Positions 15,033-21,337 of a DNA stretch of 21,337 bases are shown one piece after another (positions within the stretch are counted from its first letter, which is position 1; the number at the start of each line of letters is the position of its first letter). The translations under genes and the position numbers were made by a program. The stretch is from Calditrichota bacterium (GTDB taxonomy: Bacteria; Zixibacteria; MSB-5A5; GN15; FEB-12). A model generated the notes under the pieces. That model worked only from the letters and a program-made list of their open reading frames with translations, did not search any database and was not told the origin of the DNA. The stretch spans positions 1-21,337 of the forward strand of contig QQUK01000014.1 of the NCBI GenBank assembly GCA_008501655.1, read 5' to 3'.

Positions 15033-16730
15033 TTATACATATTTCTGATATGATGGATACCAGATTGATTTCGTTACCAGTTCTTCAATCTCTTCATCAT
15101 CTAAAAGTCTGCCCAGTCCCATATCACGAGCTTTTTTCATTATCGCAATCGTAATTTCTTTACTTACTTTTCGAAGATCATCTATCTGCGGATAGATGGA
15201 ACCTTTGGCAAGCTGTTCATCTGAAACAAGTCCGGCAAGCGTGTACGCTGCGGTTAAAAAGAACTCATTGGGAACTTCCATCGCTTCACTTAAGATACAG
15301 CCCATGCCGACTCCCGGGAAGATGAAGACATTGTTTCCCTGCCCGATATGATGAACTTTGCCGTCATAGCTGACCGGTGAAAACGGTGAGCCAGTTGCCA
15401 CGGTTGCTTTACCTTCGGTCCAGCGAAGTGCTTCAGCCGGGGTACATTCTGCTTTTGAAGAAGGATTACTCAATGGCATGATGATTGGATTTTCGGTATA
15501 CGCAGCCATCTCTCTGATAATTTTTTCGGTGAAAAGTCCCGGTATGGTCGAAGTACCGATTAAAATTGTCGGTTGAACTTTTTCGACAACTTCGAACAAC
15601 GAATAAATCCGGTTTTCTTCAAATCCGTAATGCTGCATAGCAGTATCTGAAAGGGCGACTTTCTGTTTGTATGCTTCCCGTCGTTGGGCACCATGACCGA
15701 TGAGGCCGTTACTGTCAACATAGACAACGGAAAGATCCAGCAGTTCGGGATCGATGTTTTCATCTTTCATGGCCATTTTAATCATATCACCAATACCGAC
15801 ACCTGCAGCACCGGCACCGGCAAAAACAATACGCTGGTCTTTGATAGATGTATTATTTTTCCGAAGTGCTGAAAAAACACCGGCTACAGCTACAGAAGCA
15901 GTACCCTGGATATCATCATTGAAACAAGGGATACGTCTATGATAGCGGGTCAAAAGATTCATAGCATTTTCTTTTTTGAAATCTTCCCACTGCAGGAGTG
16001 CCCGCGGATAAACTTCTTTGACCGCTTCGATGAACGCTTCAATGAATTCCTGATACTCTTTTCCTTTGAGTCTTCGCTGTTTGTATCCGAGATAGAACGG
16101 ATCGTCGAGTAGATCGAGGTTATTGGTTCCGACATCAAGAGAGATTGGGAGTGTTGCCCACGGCGGGATTCCGGAACCAGCACAGTATAAAGAAATCTTT
16201 CCGCAAGGGATTCCGATACCTCCAGCACCAAGGTCACCGAGACCTAGAATTCGTTCGTTATCGGTCACAACGATCAAACGAATCTCTTCTTCACTGGCGT
16301 TACTGAGAATTTTGGGGATGTTGTCGATATCATCGGGGGTAATCCAAATACCACGGGGACGGCGAAAAAGATGAGAATATTTTTCACACAGTTTACCGAC
16401 GGTCGGAGTGTAGATGAGCGGCATTGTTTCTTCGAGGTGTTCGATAACCAAACGATAGAATAAAGTTTCATTTCTATCCTGCAGTGCAAGAAGTCCGATA
16501 AGCTTCTCGAGGTCATCTTTTTTCTGATGCATATGTTCGTATTCCATCTGAAGCTGATACTCAATCGTGCGAACCTGTGGCGGAAGGAGACCTTCGAGGT
16601 TTAAACTTTCCCGTTCCTCTTTTGTAAATGCTGAGCCTTTGTTTAAGCTCGATGAATCCAAAAGCTCTTTTCCTTTGAGTTGATTTTTCAAAGGTTTATG
16701 AGCTCTTTGAAGATATGGTGAAGTGGTCAT
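15033..16730 (-). CDS. maeA: NAD-dependent malic enzyme (oxaloacetate-decarboxylating)
   Basis: This oxidatively decarboxylates malate to pyruvate with NAD(P). At 565 residues it matches the length of E. coli MaeA/SfcA. The family motifs are complete: MPLIYTPTVG with catalytic Tyr107, VVTDNERILGLGDLG, CGKISLY with the catalytic Lys near 178, LQWEDF with metal ligands Glu249/Asp250, CFNDDIQGTASV, the nucleotide-binding FAGAGAAGVGIG (303-314) and MPLSNPSSKAECTPAEA. The NDDIQGTA block and the large single-domain form point to the MaeA type rather than the phosphotransacetylase-fused MaeB. AAGGG lies seven bases before the ATG. A 200-base AT-rich leader lies upstream, and the tandem kinase-like gene follows closely. 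Confidence 0.97.
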   Translation of the reverse strand: MTTSPYLQRAHKPLKNQLKGKELLDSSSLNKGSAFTKEERESLNLEGLLPPQVRTIEYQLQMEYEHMHQKKDDLEKLIGLLALQDRNETLFYRLVIEHLEETMPLIYTPTVGKLCEKYSHLFRRPRGIWITPDDIDNIPKILSNASEEEIRLIVVTDNERILGLGDLGAGGIGIPCGKISLYCAGSGIPPWATLPISLDVGTNNLDLLDDPFYLGYKQRRLKGKEYQEFIEAFIEAVKEVYPRALLQWEDFKKENAMNLLTRYHRRIPCFNDDIQGTASVAVAGVFSALRKNNTSIKDQRIVFAGAGAAGVGIGDMIKMAMKDENIDPELLDLSVVYVDSNGLIGHGAQRREAYKQKVALSDTAMQHYGFEENRIYSLFEVVEKVQPTILIGTSTIPGLFTEKIIREMAAYTENPIIMPLSNPSSKAECTPAEALRWTEGKATVATGSPFSPVSYDGKVHHIGQGNNVFIFPGVGMGCILSEAMEVPNEFFLTAAYTLAGLVSDEQLAKGSIYPQIDDLRKVSKEITIAIMKKARDMGLGRLLDDEEIEELVTKSIWYPSYQKYV

Positions 16731-16771
16731 TATAAAACCCTTTAATGTATAACATTAATTTCAAGCTATTT

Positions 16772-16799
16772 ATATTATATATTATTTATCGGATGTCCA
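16772..16799 (-). promoter_or_regulatory. Candidate promoter of malic enzyme
   Basis: TGGACA (16799-16794, 5/6 to TTGACA) is followed by overlapping -10 options: TATAAT (16779-16774, spacer 14) or TAATAT (16777-16772, spacer 16). The region 16731-16932 is otherwise AT-rich and holds no gene. Confidence 0.3.
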
Positions 16800-16932
16800 G
16801 CATATTTTGTTATTTTTTTCACAATATAGGTTGATTTATCAAATGCAGAAAAAGAGTATTGCTGTAATTTAATTATCTTAGTAAACAAGTGGGAAATGTT
16901 GATAGAGAATAGTATATGGAATTATGACAAGA

Positions 16933-17556
16933 TTAGACTTCTTTTTTCTTTCCAAGGACTTTTTTGGCGTACAAAAGTCGCTGGAAGGCAGTAAAAACCG
17001 AAGTCGCTCCTACAATGATTAAGGCAAATTCGAGCCAGCCGCCTTTTGGCCATGTACCGGTAGGCAGCCAATGTTCAACGATTGACCCGCCGATGATGAG
17101 CAGGAATTTTTCGGTACGACCCATAATACCAACGGCACAGTTTTCCATTTTACCAATAGATTCTGCAGCCGCGCGGGTGTAGGAAGCGATAAGCATTCCG
17201 AACAGCGCAAACAATCCCCAGCCGGGATGAGCGGCACCGGATAAAGTTATGCCGGCTAAAATGAAAAATTCACCGTAACGGTCGGCGACATGGTCAAAGA
17301 TACCGCCAAAGACCGTTCCAAGGTTTCCGGCGCGGGCGGTGGAGCCGTCAAGCATATCAGTGAACGAGGTTATAATCATCCAGACAACGCCCCAAATCAT
17401 CTCCCCTCTCCAGAAAAAGAGTCCCGAGACAATTGCACAGAAAAACGAAAAGATAGTGATATAATTCGGTTTCAAGCCCATTTTGAGACAGATTTTGCCT
17501 AAAAAGAGGGAATACTCTTCATAGTATGCACGTTTTTTTTGATTTATTCCCGGCAC
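16933..17556 (-). CDS. CDP-alcohol phosphatidyltransferase family protein (phosphoinositol-phosphate-synthase-like)
   Basis: This 207-residue integral membrane enzyme would transfer a phosphatidyl-type group from a CDP-lipid to an alcohol such as inositol phosphate or glycerol phosphate. It holds the exact family signature DxxDGxxARx8GxxxDxxxD, with Asp67, Asp70, Asp88 and Asp92 as metal ligands. About five to six hydrophobic helices are visible. The stretch SYTRAAAESIG...GIMGRTEKFLLI resembles the 'YxRARAE...GxxERxER' block of archaetidylinositol-phosphate and phosphatidylinositol-phosphate synthases more than PgsA or Pss, so inositol-lipid synthesis is a reasonable guess. The start is GTG at 17556 with AAGGA five bases upstream. 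Confidence 0.9.
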   Translation of the reverse strand: MPGINQKKRAYYEEYSLFLGKICLKMGLKPNYITIFSFFCAIVSGLFFWRGEMIWGVVWMIITSFTDMLDGSTARAGNLGTVFGGIFDHVADRYGEFFILAGITLSGAAHPGWGLFALFGMLIASYTRAAAESIGKMENCAVGIMGRTEKFLLIIGGSIVEHWLPTGTWPKGGWLEFALIIVGATSVFTAFQRLLYAKKVLGKKKEV

Positions 17557-17668
17557 TACATTCCTTCGTCTATTTGGTCTTACTCTATCCTATATCCTTA
17601 TGCTGCGGCAATATATGCTGTTTTTTTTAAAAGGGCAACTTAATTACTCAGGGAGGTTTTAAGGTGTT

Positions 17669-17720
17669 GTCTGGCATCCCGCCGGACAAAAAAGTCCCCT
17701 TCGACTCCGCTCAGGGTGAC
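17669..17720. repeat. GTCTGGC/GCCGGAC hairpin followed by a CTTCGAC repeat copy
   Basis: The hairpin (17669-17687) has one G-U pair and an ATCCC loop. The repeat at 17694-17720 is the CCCC/GGGT-armed variant, nearly identical to the one at 12852. They begin the repeat-rich spacer 17557-18063, whose first 110 bases hold nothing I recognise. Confidence 0.75.
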
Positions 17721-17734
17721 TTTTTTGATAATTG

Positions 17735-18056
17735 GAACACACTTCGACAAGCTCAGTGTGACGATAATAACTGGGTAGCCCACCCCTTGGAGTGGGTTTC
17801 TGTTCAGTTGCCGGAAGTCAAGACTTCCGACCAATTCGACTGCCCCTACAGATATTTAAAAACTGTCAGGGAGGGGTTCCTGACAGCGCAGAAAATTATT
17901 ATATAACCGTAGGGGCGGTTCGCGAACCGCCTCTACAATAAAAGACAGGTCTCGGGGAGATCTGCCTACATAATGTTTATAACAGAAAGCGCGGTCACGT
18001 GACCGCGCCTACGGAAGATTCATTGAACACACTTCGACAGGCTCAGTGTGACGATT
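17735..18056. repeat. Hairpin-array block, copy 1 (direct repeat of 19782-20104)
   Basis: This ~322-base block is repeated with few differences at 19782-20104, in the same orientation, on the far side of two genes. In order it holds: a CTTCGAC repeat (17738-17762), CCCACCCC/GGAGTGGG (17779-17796), a perfect CGGAAGTC/GACTTCCG (17812-17829), CTGTCAGG/CCTGACAG (17863-17886), a 28-base near-palindrome GTAG...CTAC (17909-17936), a GACAGGTCTC hairpin (17944-17966), a perfect 20-base palindrome (17989-18008) followed by CTAC, and a second CTTCGAC copy (18028-18052). It ends eight bases before the stop of the membrane-protein gene. Confidence 0.93.
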
Positions 18057-18063
18057 GTATATA

Positions 18064-18735
18064 TTAAGAAATAGAATTGGATATAAATTCAACTAACTGA
18101 GGATACATGACAATTAAAAGTGGTAAGTAAAAAATAAAAGGTATTACAAAGAGTACCAGCACAATTTGCCAATCATTTAAAGAAAAGAATTTTACAAGTC
18201 CTTTCCAATTCATTACAATTATCATTATGCTGGCTGCAATTCCCCATAGCCCTAAAATAGATTTAACAAATATTACTATTGTAGCAACTAAAGCTTTTGA
18301 TACATCCATCGATCCGTTTTGAGCCAGTATAGAAATTATAATATTAAAAGGTAATTGCAGACATATCACAAAAATAACATATCCAGCTGGTGCCAATAAT
18401 ATTAATTTTCGATATAATTCTGCATCGAATTCAGTTTCTGGTAATGGGGAAAGTTTTTTTACAATTACCGGCATCAGATACCAAACTATTATGATGGCCA
18501 TACTAGAAGTCATTAATTTGTAAAAAATAAGGAATGTGATATCGGTATTACCTACAAAAGTTGAGAGTATATCCATTTGTAAAGATATTACTTTATTGTC
18601 TGATAATCCTGAACTTATAAGAAAGAAACCGTATACTAAAATTCCTAATTCTACAGGCCAGACACGAATATATCTTTCAAGCGATTCTGTGGGAGACTTA
18701 ACAAAGTCCCGGCATATTTTAAATAACTCACTCAT
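18064..18735 (-). CDS. Five-helix membrane protein, Yip1-like
   Basis: This 223-residue protein has five likely membrane segments at about 27-44, 66-92, 111-137, 149-176 and 190-212. It has a short cytosolic N-terminus containing FVKSPTESLERY, similar in style to bacterial Yip1-domain proteins, which often begin with a 'P...' amphipathic segment. No catalytic motif is visible. The ATG overlaps the stop of the zinc-ribbon gene (ATGA), so the two are translationally coupled and probably work together. The pair is bracketed by the duplicated hairpin-array blocks. The family name is tentative. Confidence 0.6.
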   Translation of the reverse strand: MSELFKICRDFVKSPTESLERYIRVWPVELGILVYGFFLISSGLSDNKVISLQMDILSTFVGNTDITFLIFYKLMTSSMAIIIVWYLMPVIVKKLSPLPETEFDAELYRKLILLAPAGYVIFVICLQLPFNIIISILAQNGSMDVSKALVATIVIFVKSILGLWGIAASIMIIVMNWKGLVKFFSLNDWQIVLVLFVIPFIFYLPLLIVMYPQLVEFISNSIS

Positions 18736-19478
18736 TTGTTTGTAACTTCAACAGCTTTGAAAATTTCCAAAAGCTCATTTGAAGGTTTAGAATTTTCTTT
18801 TAAGTCAGAACTTAATCTTATGAAATAAGGATAAGCCTTAATGTAGCGGTAATATACATATGAAGTATCCTTTTCCGATATTGATGAAATCTTTATGATA
18901 TTAAGGTTATTGCCCTGAACTCTATTAAACAGCAATGAATCTCCAAATTGTTGAGTGAAATATTCTGAAAAATCATCCAAACCGTTAAATTCCCCCATCT
19001 TAAAGATCTCTGCTAACATCGTTGGTTTATTTTTATGCAAAGAATCACCGGTTAAATAGAACAATAACATCTTACTATCGTCACTGTATACCATCCCGGT
19101 TGGAGGTGTTACACGAATAATTTTATTGCCTGCATTCATCACATAAGTCCCGTATACTTCGATACTTGTACTACTGTTACCATATATAATTAGTATTGTT
19201 ACAAGTTGAAGGAATCCGATAATTACGATATTTCTCAGGAGTCTTGGAGTACCTTTCAGCTTACTTAAAAAAACTATATCTAAGTCACCTTGTGATTCGG
19301 CTGTCGGCTTTGTTATTTTATCATCATGGAGAGGGACAATGGATTGTTTAATGTAATGAGCATCTTCAGGTACTATAATATCTGAATGACAATGAGAGCA
19401 TTTAGCTTGTTCACCCTTTTTTAAAAAGTTAACTGTAATGGTTTTGTTACAATGTGTACAGTTGAATGATAATGCCAA
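18732..19478 (-). CDS. Zinc-ribbon, single-membrane-segment protein
   Basis: The N-terminus is a zinc ribbon, FNCTHCNKTI...AKCSHCHSDI, with Cys7, Cys10, Cys27 and Cys30 as ligands. A ~40-residue linker follows, then a membrane segment (about 83-100, RNIVIIGFLQLVTILIIYG) and a ~145-residue domain beyond it that I do not recognise (GTYVMNAGNKIIRVTPPTGMV...). The topology suggests the ribbon in the cytosol and the C-terminal domain outside the membrane. I chose TTG at 19478 because AGAGGG lies six bases upstream; a TTG at 19493 in frame lacks such a site. The final four bases overlap the membrane-protein gene. Confidence 0.7.
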   Translation of the reverse strand: MALSFNCTHCNKTITVNFLKKGEQAKCSHCHSDIIVPEDAHYIKQSIVPLHDDKITKPTAESQGDLDIVFLSKLKGTPRLLRNIVIIGFLQLVTILIIYGNSSTSIEVYGTYVMNAGNKIIRVTPPTGMVYSDDSKMLLFYLTGDSLHKNKPTMLAEIFKMGEFNGLDDFSEYFTQQFGDSLLFNRVQGNNLNIIKISSISEKDTSYVYYRYIKAYPYFIRLSSDLKENSKPSNELLEIFKAVEVTNK

Positions 19479-19553
19479 GTCGATCCCTCTCAATTTCAGT
19501 TATTCAATAATATTTATAAGAAATTAAATAATCAATGTAAAACTTTTCTGATT

Positions 19554-19599
19554 GTCGGGTTCTTTACTCGCTATTGCTCACTCCGGGAACCCGACCTAC
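19554..19599. repeat. Long-armed hairpin with CTAC tail
   Basis: GTCGGGTTC (19554-19562) pairs perfectly with GAACCCGAC (19587-19595) around a 24-base loop and is followed by CTAC. It lies about 75 bases upstream of the zinc-ribbon start, so it could sit in that gene's promoter region. Confidence 0.7.
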
Positions 19600-19627
19600 A
19601 ATCCTTTTGATAACTTTCCAGATAACA

Positions 19628-19722
19628 AAACTCCCCTAACCCGCGAAGGCGGGTATCTCAAAAGGAGATTATCATATGTAGAATAATATTAGACCCCGGG
19701 TCAAGCCCGGGGAGGGGAGTTT
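19628..19722. repeat. Nested multi-branched inverted repeat
   Basis: A perfect 10-bp outer stem, AAACTCCCCT (19628-19637) with AGGGGAGTTT (19713-19722), encloses three hairpins: ACCCGC/GCGGGT (19639-19654), ATCTC/GAGAT (about 19655-19669) and CCCCGGG/CCCGGGG (19694-19712). The layout resembles a four-way junction. No gene overlaps it. Confidence 0.65.
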
Positions 19723-19734
19723 AAGATTCACGTT

Positions 19735-19760
19735 GTCAGGAGGCACGCCTCCTGACCTAC
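19735..19760. repeat. Perfect 10-bp hairpin with CTAC tail
   Basis: GTCAGGAGGC and GCCTCCTGAC are separated by two bases and followed by CTAC. It is one of the CTAC-tailed family, placed just before hairpin-array block 2. Confidence 0.75.
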
Positions 19761-19781
19761 ATTCACTACAGAATGTTACTA

Positions 19782-20104
19782 GAACACACTTCGACAGGCT
19801 CAGTGTGACGATAATAACTGGGTAGCCCACCCCTTGGGGTGGGTTTCTGTTCACTTGCCAGAAGTCAAGACCTCCGACCAATTCGACTGCTCCTACAGAT
19901 ATTTAAAAGCTGTCAGGAAAGGGTTCCTGACAGCTCAGAAAATTATTATATAACCGTAGGGGCGGTTCGCGAACCGCCCCTACAATAAAAGGCAGGTCTC
20001 GGGGAGACCTGCCCTACATAATGTTTATAACAGAAAGCGCGGTCACGTGACCGCGCCTACGGAAGATTCATGGAACACACTTCGACAGGCTCAGTGTGAC
20101 GATT
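19782..20104. repeat. Hairpin-array block, copy 2 (direct repeat of 17735-18056)
   Basis: Same order of modules as copy 1. In this copy several palindromes are perfect that are imperfect in copy 1: CCCACCCC/GGGGTGGG (19826-19843), the 12-bp AGCTGTCAGGAA stem (19908-19935), a 28-base palindrome (19956-19983) and GGCAGGTCTC/GAGACCTGCC (19991-20013, then CTAC). The 20-base palindrome (20037-20056, then CTAC) is identical. By contrast the CGGAAGTC hairpin is degraded here (near 19860-19877). CTTCGAC repeats lie at both ends (19785-19809 and 20076-20100). The 650-base spacer 19494-20143 holds no gene. Confidence 0.93.
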
Positions 20105-20110
20105 ATAGTT

Positions 20111-20134
20111 GTCGGACAGGAATGTCCGACCTAC
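20111..20134. repeat. GTCGGACA/TGTCCGAC hairpin with CTAC tail at the 3' end of the isomerase gene
   Basis: A perfect 8-bp stem with a GGAA loop is followed by CTAC. It lies about ten bases past the isomerase stop codon and could define its transcript end, although no U-tract follows on the minus strand. Confidence 0.7.
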
Positions 20135-20143
20135 CGGATATTT

Positions 20144-21223
20144 CTATTTCTTTTTGTTTGCGGCTAACTGGTCTTTTAAGCGAGTGATGACTTTAACCGG
20201 TGAAGGGTCTTCCTTATTCAAAACAGCAAGGTAGTAGGAAATAAAATCACCAAGCTGAATCAGGTAGAACATCCGCTCGAGTTCGGTTGTACCGATAGAA
20301 TTGATTTCGATTACTTCAATACCGAATTCTAAGATAATTTTATGGACGATGTCCATCCGCTGGGTAATCTGTTTATGTTCATCGGTTGAGCGAAGCTGGA
20401 CTACGATCAGACTTTTGCTGTGTTTTTTTATCGCATCTGCGTATCCGACCAGTTCGTTATGATTAAACTCGGCGTAATGATTTGCGAACGCCATGTTTTT
20501 TGCATTTTCGCAGATCTGACCTTTCCACCTTACGGCAACGATATCAGTCAACGTCGGACCGGAATAGATAATCGGCATTTTGCCATGCAGTTTGCCGGCG
20601 TAAAATTTGGCGTTGTTTTTATCGGTCTCAACATCTTCAATAAACGCTGAACGGGTCTCTTTGAGCAGATTGATAACACCCATCAGTTCTTTTTCGGCAT
20701 CTTTGATGATCCCGACTTTTTCCAAAAAGATAAAAAGCGGAACGAACGAATACCCGATTGCGGCGCGCGGCTGCATTCCTTCGGGGAGTTTTGCCATCGG
20801 GATTTCATTGAATTTGCAGATATCTTCCATCAGACCGCCGGTGGAGATAGCGGTTATCATCGCTTTGCGGGCGATGGCGTCATCAAGAGCTGAAAGAGTC
20901 TCTTCAGTGTTGCCGGAATATGATGATGCGATGACAAGAGATTCATCATCGATGTATTCAGGGAGCGAGTAATTACGGACGACCTGAAACGGAATCTGGA
21001 TTCGTGACTGGAGGTAGGTACGGACTAAATCCCCGCCGATAGCGGAGCCGCCCATGCCGATGACTACAATATTTTTGATGTCGATGAAATCATCCGGATT
21101 GATTTTCCAATCTTTGGCGATTTTAAGTGCTTTCTCCATCTGCTCCGGGAGATCAAATATACAGTTGTACATATTGTCGGGATCGACTTCCCGAATCTTT
21201 TCTATATCGTTGAGTACAGACAA
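20144..21223 (-). CDS. Bifunctional phosphoglucose/phosphomannose isomerase
   Basis: This 359-residue SIS-domain isomerase of the PGI/PMI family interconverts glucose-6-phosphate or mannose-6-phosphate with fructose-6-phosphate in the cytosol. It shows VVIGMGGSAIGGDLVR (53-68), ASSYSGNTEETLSALDDA (99-116, phosphate-binding), PRAAIGYSF (152-160) and NHNELVGY (254-261) with a likely catalytic Glu. Length fits this family (about 300-360) and not the classical ~550-residue PGI. The apparent start is TTG at 21223, with AAGGA nine bases upstream; that site lies in the last codons of the preceding gene. Only four bases separate the genes, so they form an operon. Confidence 0.93.
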   Translation of the reverse strand: MSVLNDIEKIREVDPDNMYNCIFDLPEQMEKALKIAKDWKINPDDFIDIKNIVVIGMGGSAIGGDLVRTYLQSRIQIPFQVVRNYSLPEYIDDESLVIASSYSGNTEETLSALDDAIARKAMITAISTGGLMEDICKFNEIPMAKLPEGMQPRAAIGYSFVPLFIFLEKVGIIKDAEKELMGVINLLKETRSAFIEDVETDKNNAKFYAGKLHGKMPIIYSGPTLTDIVAVRWKGQICENAKNMAFANHYAEFNHNELVGYADAIKKHSKSLIVVQLRSTDEHKQITQRMDIVHKIILEFGIEVIEINSIGTTELERMFYLIQLGDFISYYLAVLNKEDPSPVKVITRLKDQLAANKKK

Positions 21224-21227
21224 AATA

Positions 21228-21335
21228 TTATTTCCTTTTTGATTTATTTTTGTGTTTTTCTATTTCGAGTTTATAGTTCTGCAATTTTTTCATAACCCCT
21301 TTTAGGGTAGGTTCTGTGACCACTGATTCGGTCAG
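21228..21335 (-). CDS. C-terminal end of an unidentified gene upstream of the isomerase
   Basis: A minus-strand frame enters from the right edge and gives 35 residues (LTESVVTEPTLKGVMKK then a Lys-rich tail ending NKSKRK) before TAA at 21230-21228. It ends four bases before the isomerase TTG and contains that gene's Shine-Dalgarno, which supports it being real. The fragment is too short to name; the tail is strongly basic. Confidence 0.6.
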   Translation of the reverse strand: MTESVVTEPTLKGVMKKLQNYKLEIEKHKNKSKRK

Positions 21336-21337
21336 AT

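Noticed and set aside
15033..16730. Malic enzyme as the fused MaeB (phosphotransacetylase) type
   Set aside because: The length of 565 residues and the YTPTVG/FNDDIQGTA motifs match the MaeA type, and no phosphotransacetylase domain follows.
17640..17906. Small open frames on both strands across hairpin block 1
   Set aside because: They translate the repeats themselves; similar frames appear in block 2 (19672-19881), and neither resembles a protein.
17735..20104. Composite transposon or insertion sequence with 320-bp ends
   Set aside because: No transposase or integrase gene and no target-site duplication could be seen; only the direct-repeat layout is supported.
17735..20134. CRISPR array
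   Set aside because: The palindromes have different sequences and irregular spacing, there are no uniform spacers, and no cas genes are present.

Overview
The window looks like a piece of chromosome from an uncultured Gram-negative bacterium. A TonB-dependent receptor and a second probable outer-membrane barrel imply an outer membrane. The truncated gene at the left edge ends in a dockerin-type pair of calcium loops of the style (INIADIV...GGPAP) that is common in candidate phylum Zixibacteria and related lineages. That assignment is inference. Several genes appear to start with TTG or GTG behind good Shine-Dalgarno sites.

Apart from the left-edge gene, every gene lies on the minus strand. 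From left to right: (1) 2-403, the + strand tail of a secreted FG-GAP/dockerin protein, meeting the minus-strand btuB-like receptor gene at a shared bidirectional terminator (499-530). (2) 595-2770, the receptor gene preceded by a clear cobalamin riboswitch. (3) 2818-9469, a probable seven-gene operon. In transcription order it holds a CxxC carboxymuconolactone-decarboxylase-like protein, a secreted DUF4846-like protein, an endonuclease V homologue with altered catalytic residues, an M20 amidohydrolase, a secreted beta-propeller, a YbbR/CdaR-like protein and tsaD. (4) 9593-11512, an outer-membrane barrel-like protein and csaA, behind a good promoter. (5) 11513-13074, a PfkB-family kinase between repeat-rich spacers. 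(6) 13075-16730, NAD-type malic enzyme followed by a large unfamiliar protein that I read as two tandem kinase-like domains, the second apparently inactive. (7) 16933-17556, a CDP-alcohol phosphatidyltransferase. (8) 17557-20143, a repeat-rich region in which two ~320-bp near-identical direct repeats made of palindromes flank a two-gene zinc-ribbon/membrane-protein module. (9) 20144-21337, a bifunctional phosphoglucose/phosphomannose isomerase and the tail of an upstream gene.

The least ordinary material is in the spacers. There are at least two families of short palindromic repeats. One is a 'CTTCGAC...CTCAG' element with about ten copies, whose terminal stem varies in a compensatory way. 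The other is a set of hairpins with different stems that share a CTAC tail. The second family is packed into the duplicated 320-bp block. Among proteins, the tandem kinase-like protein and the endonuclease V homologue (Asp to Asn at a metal-binding position) most deserve a second look. I found no CRISPR array, rRNA, tRNA, transposase or complete defence system.
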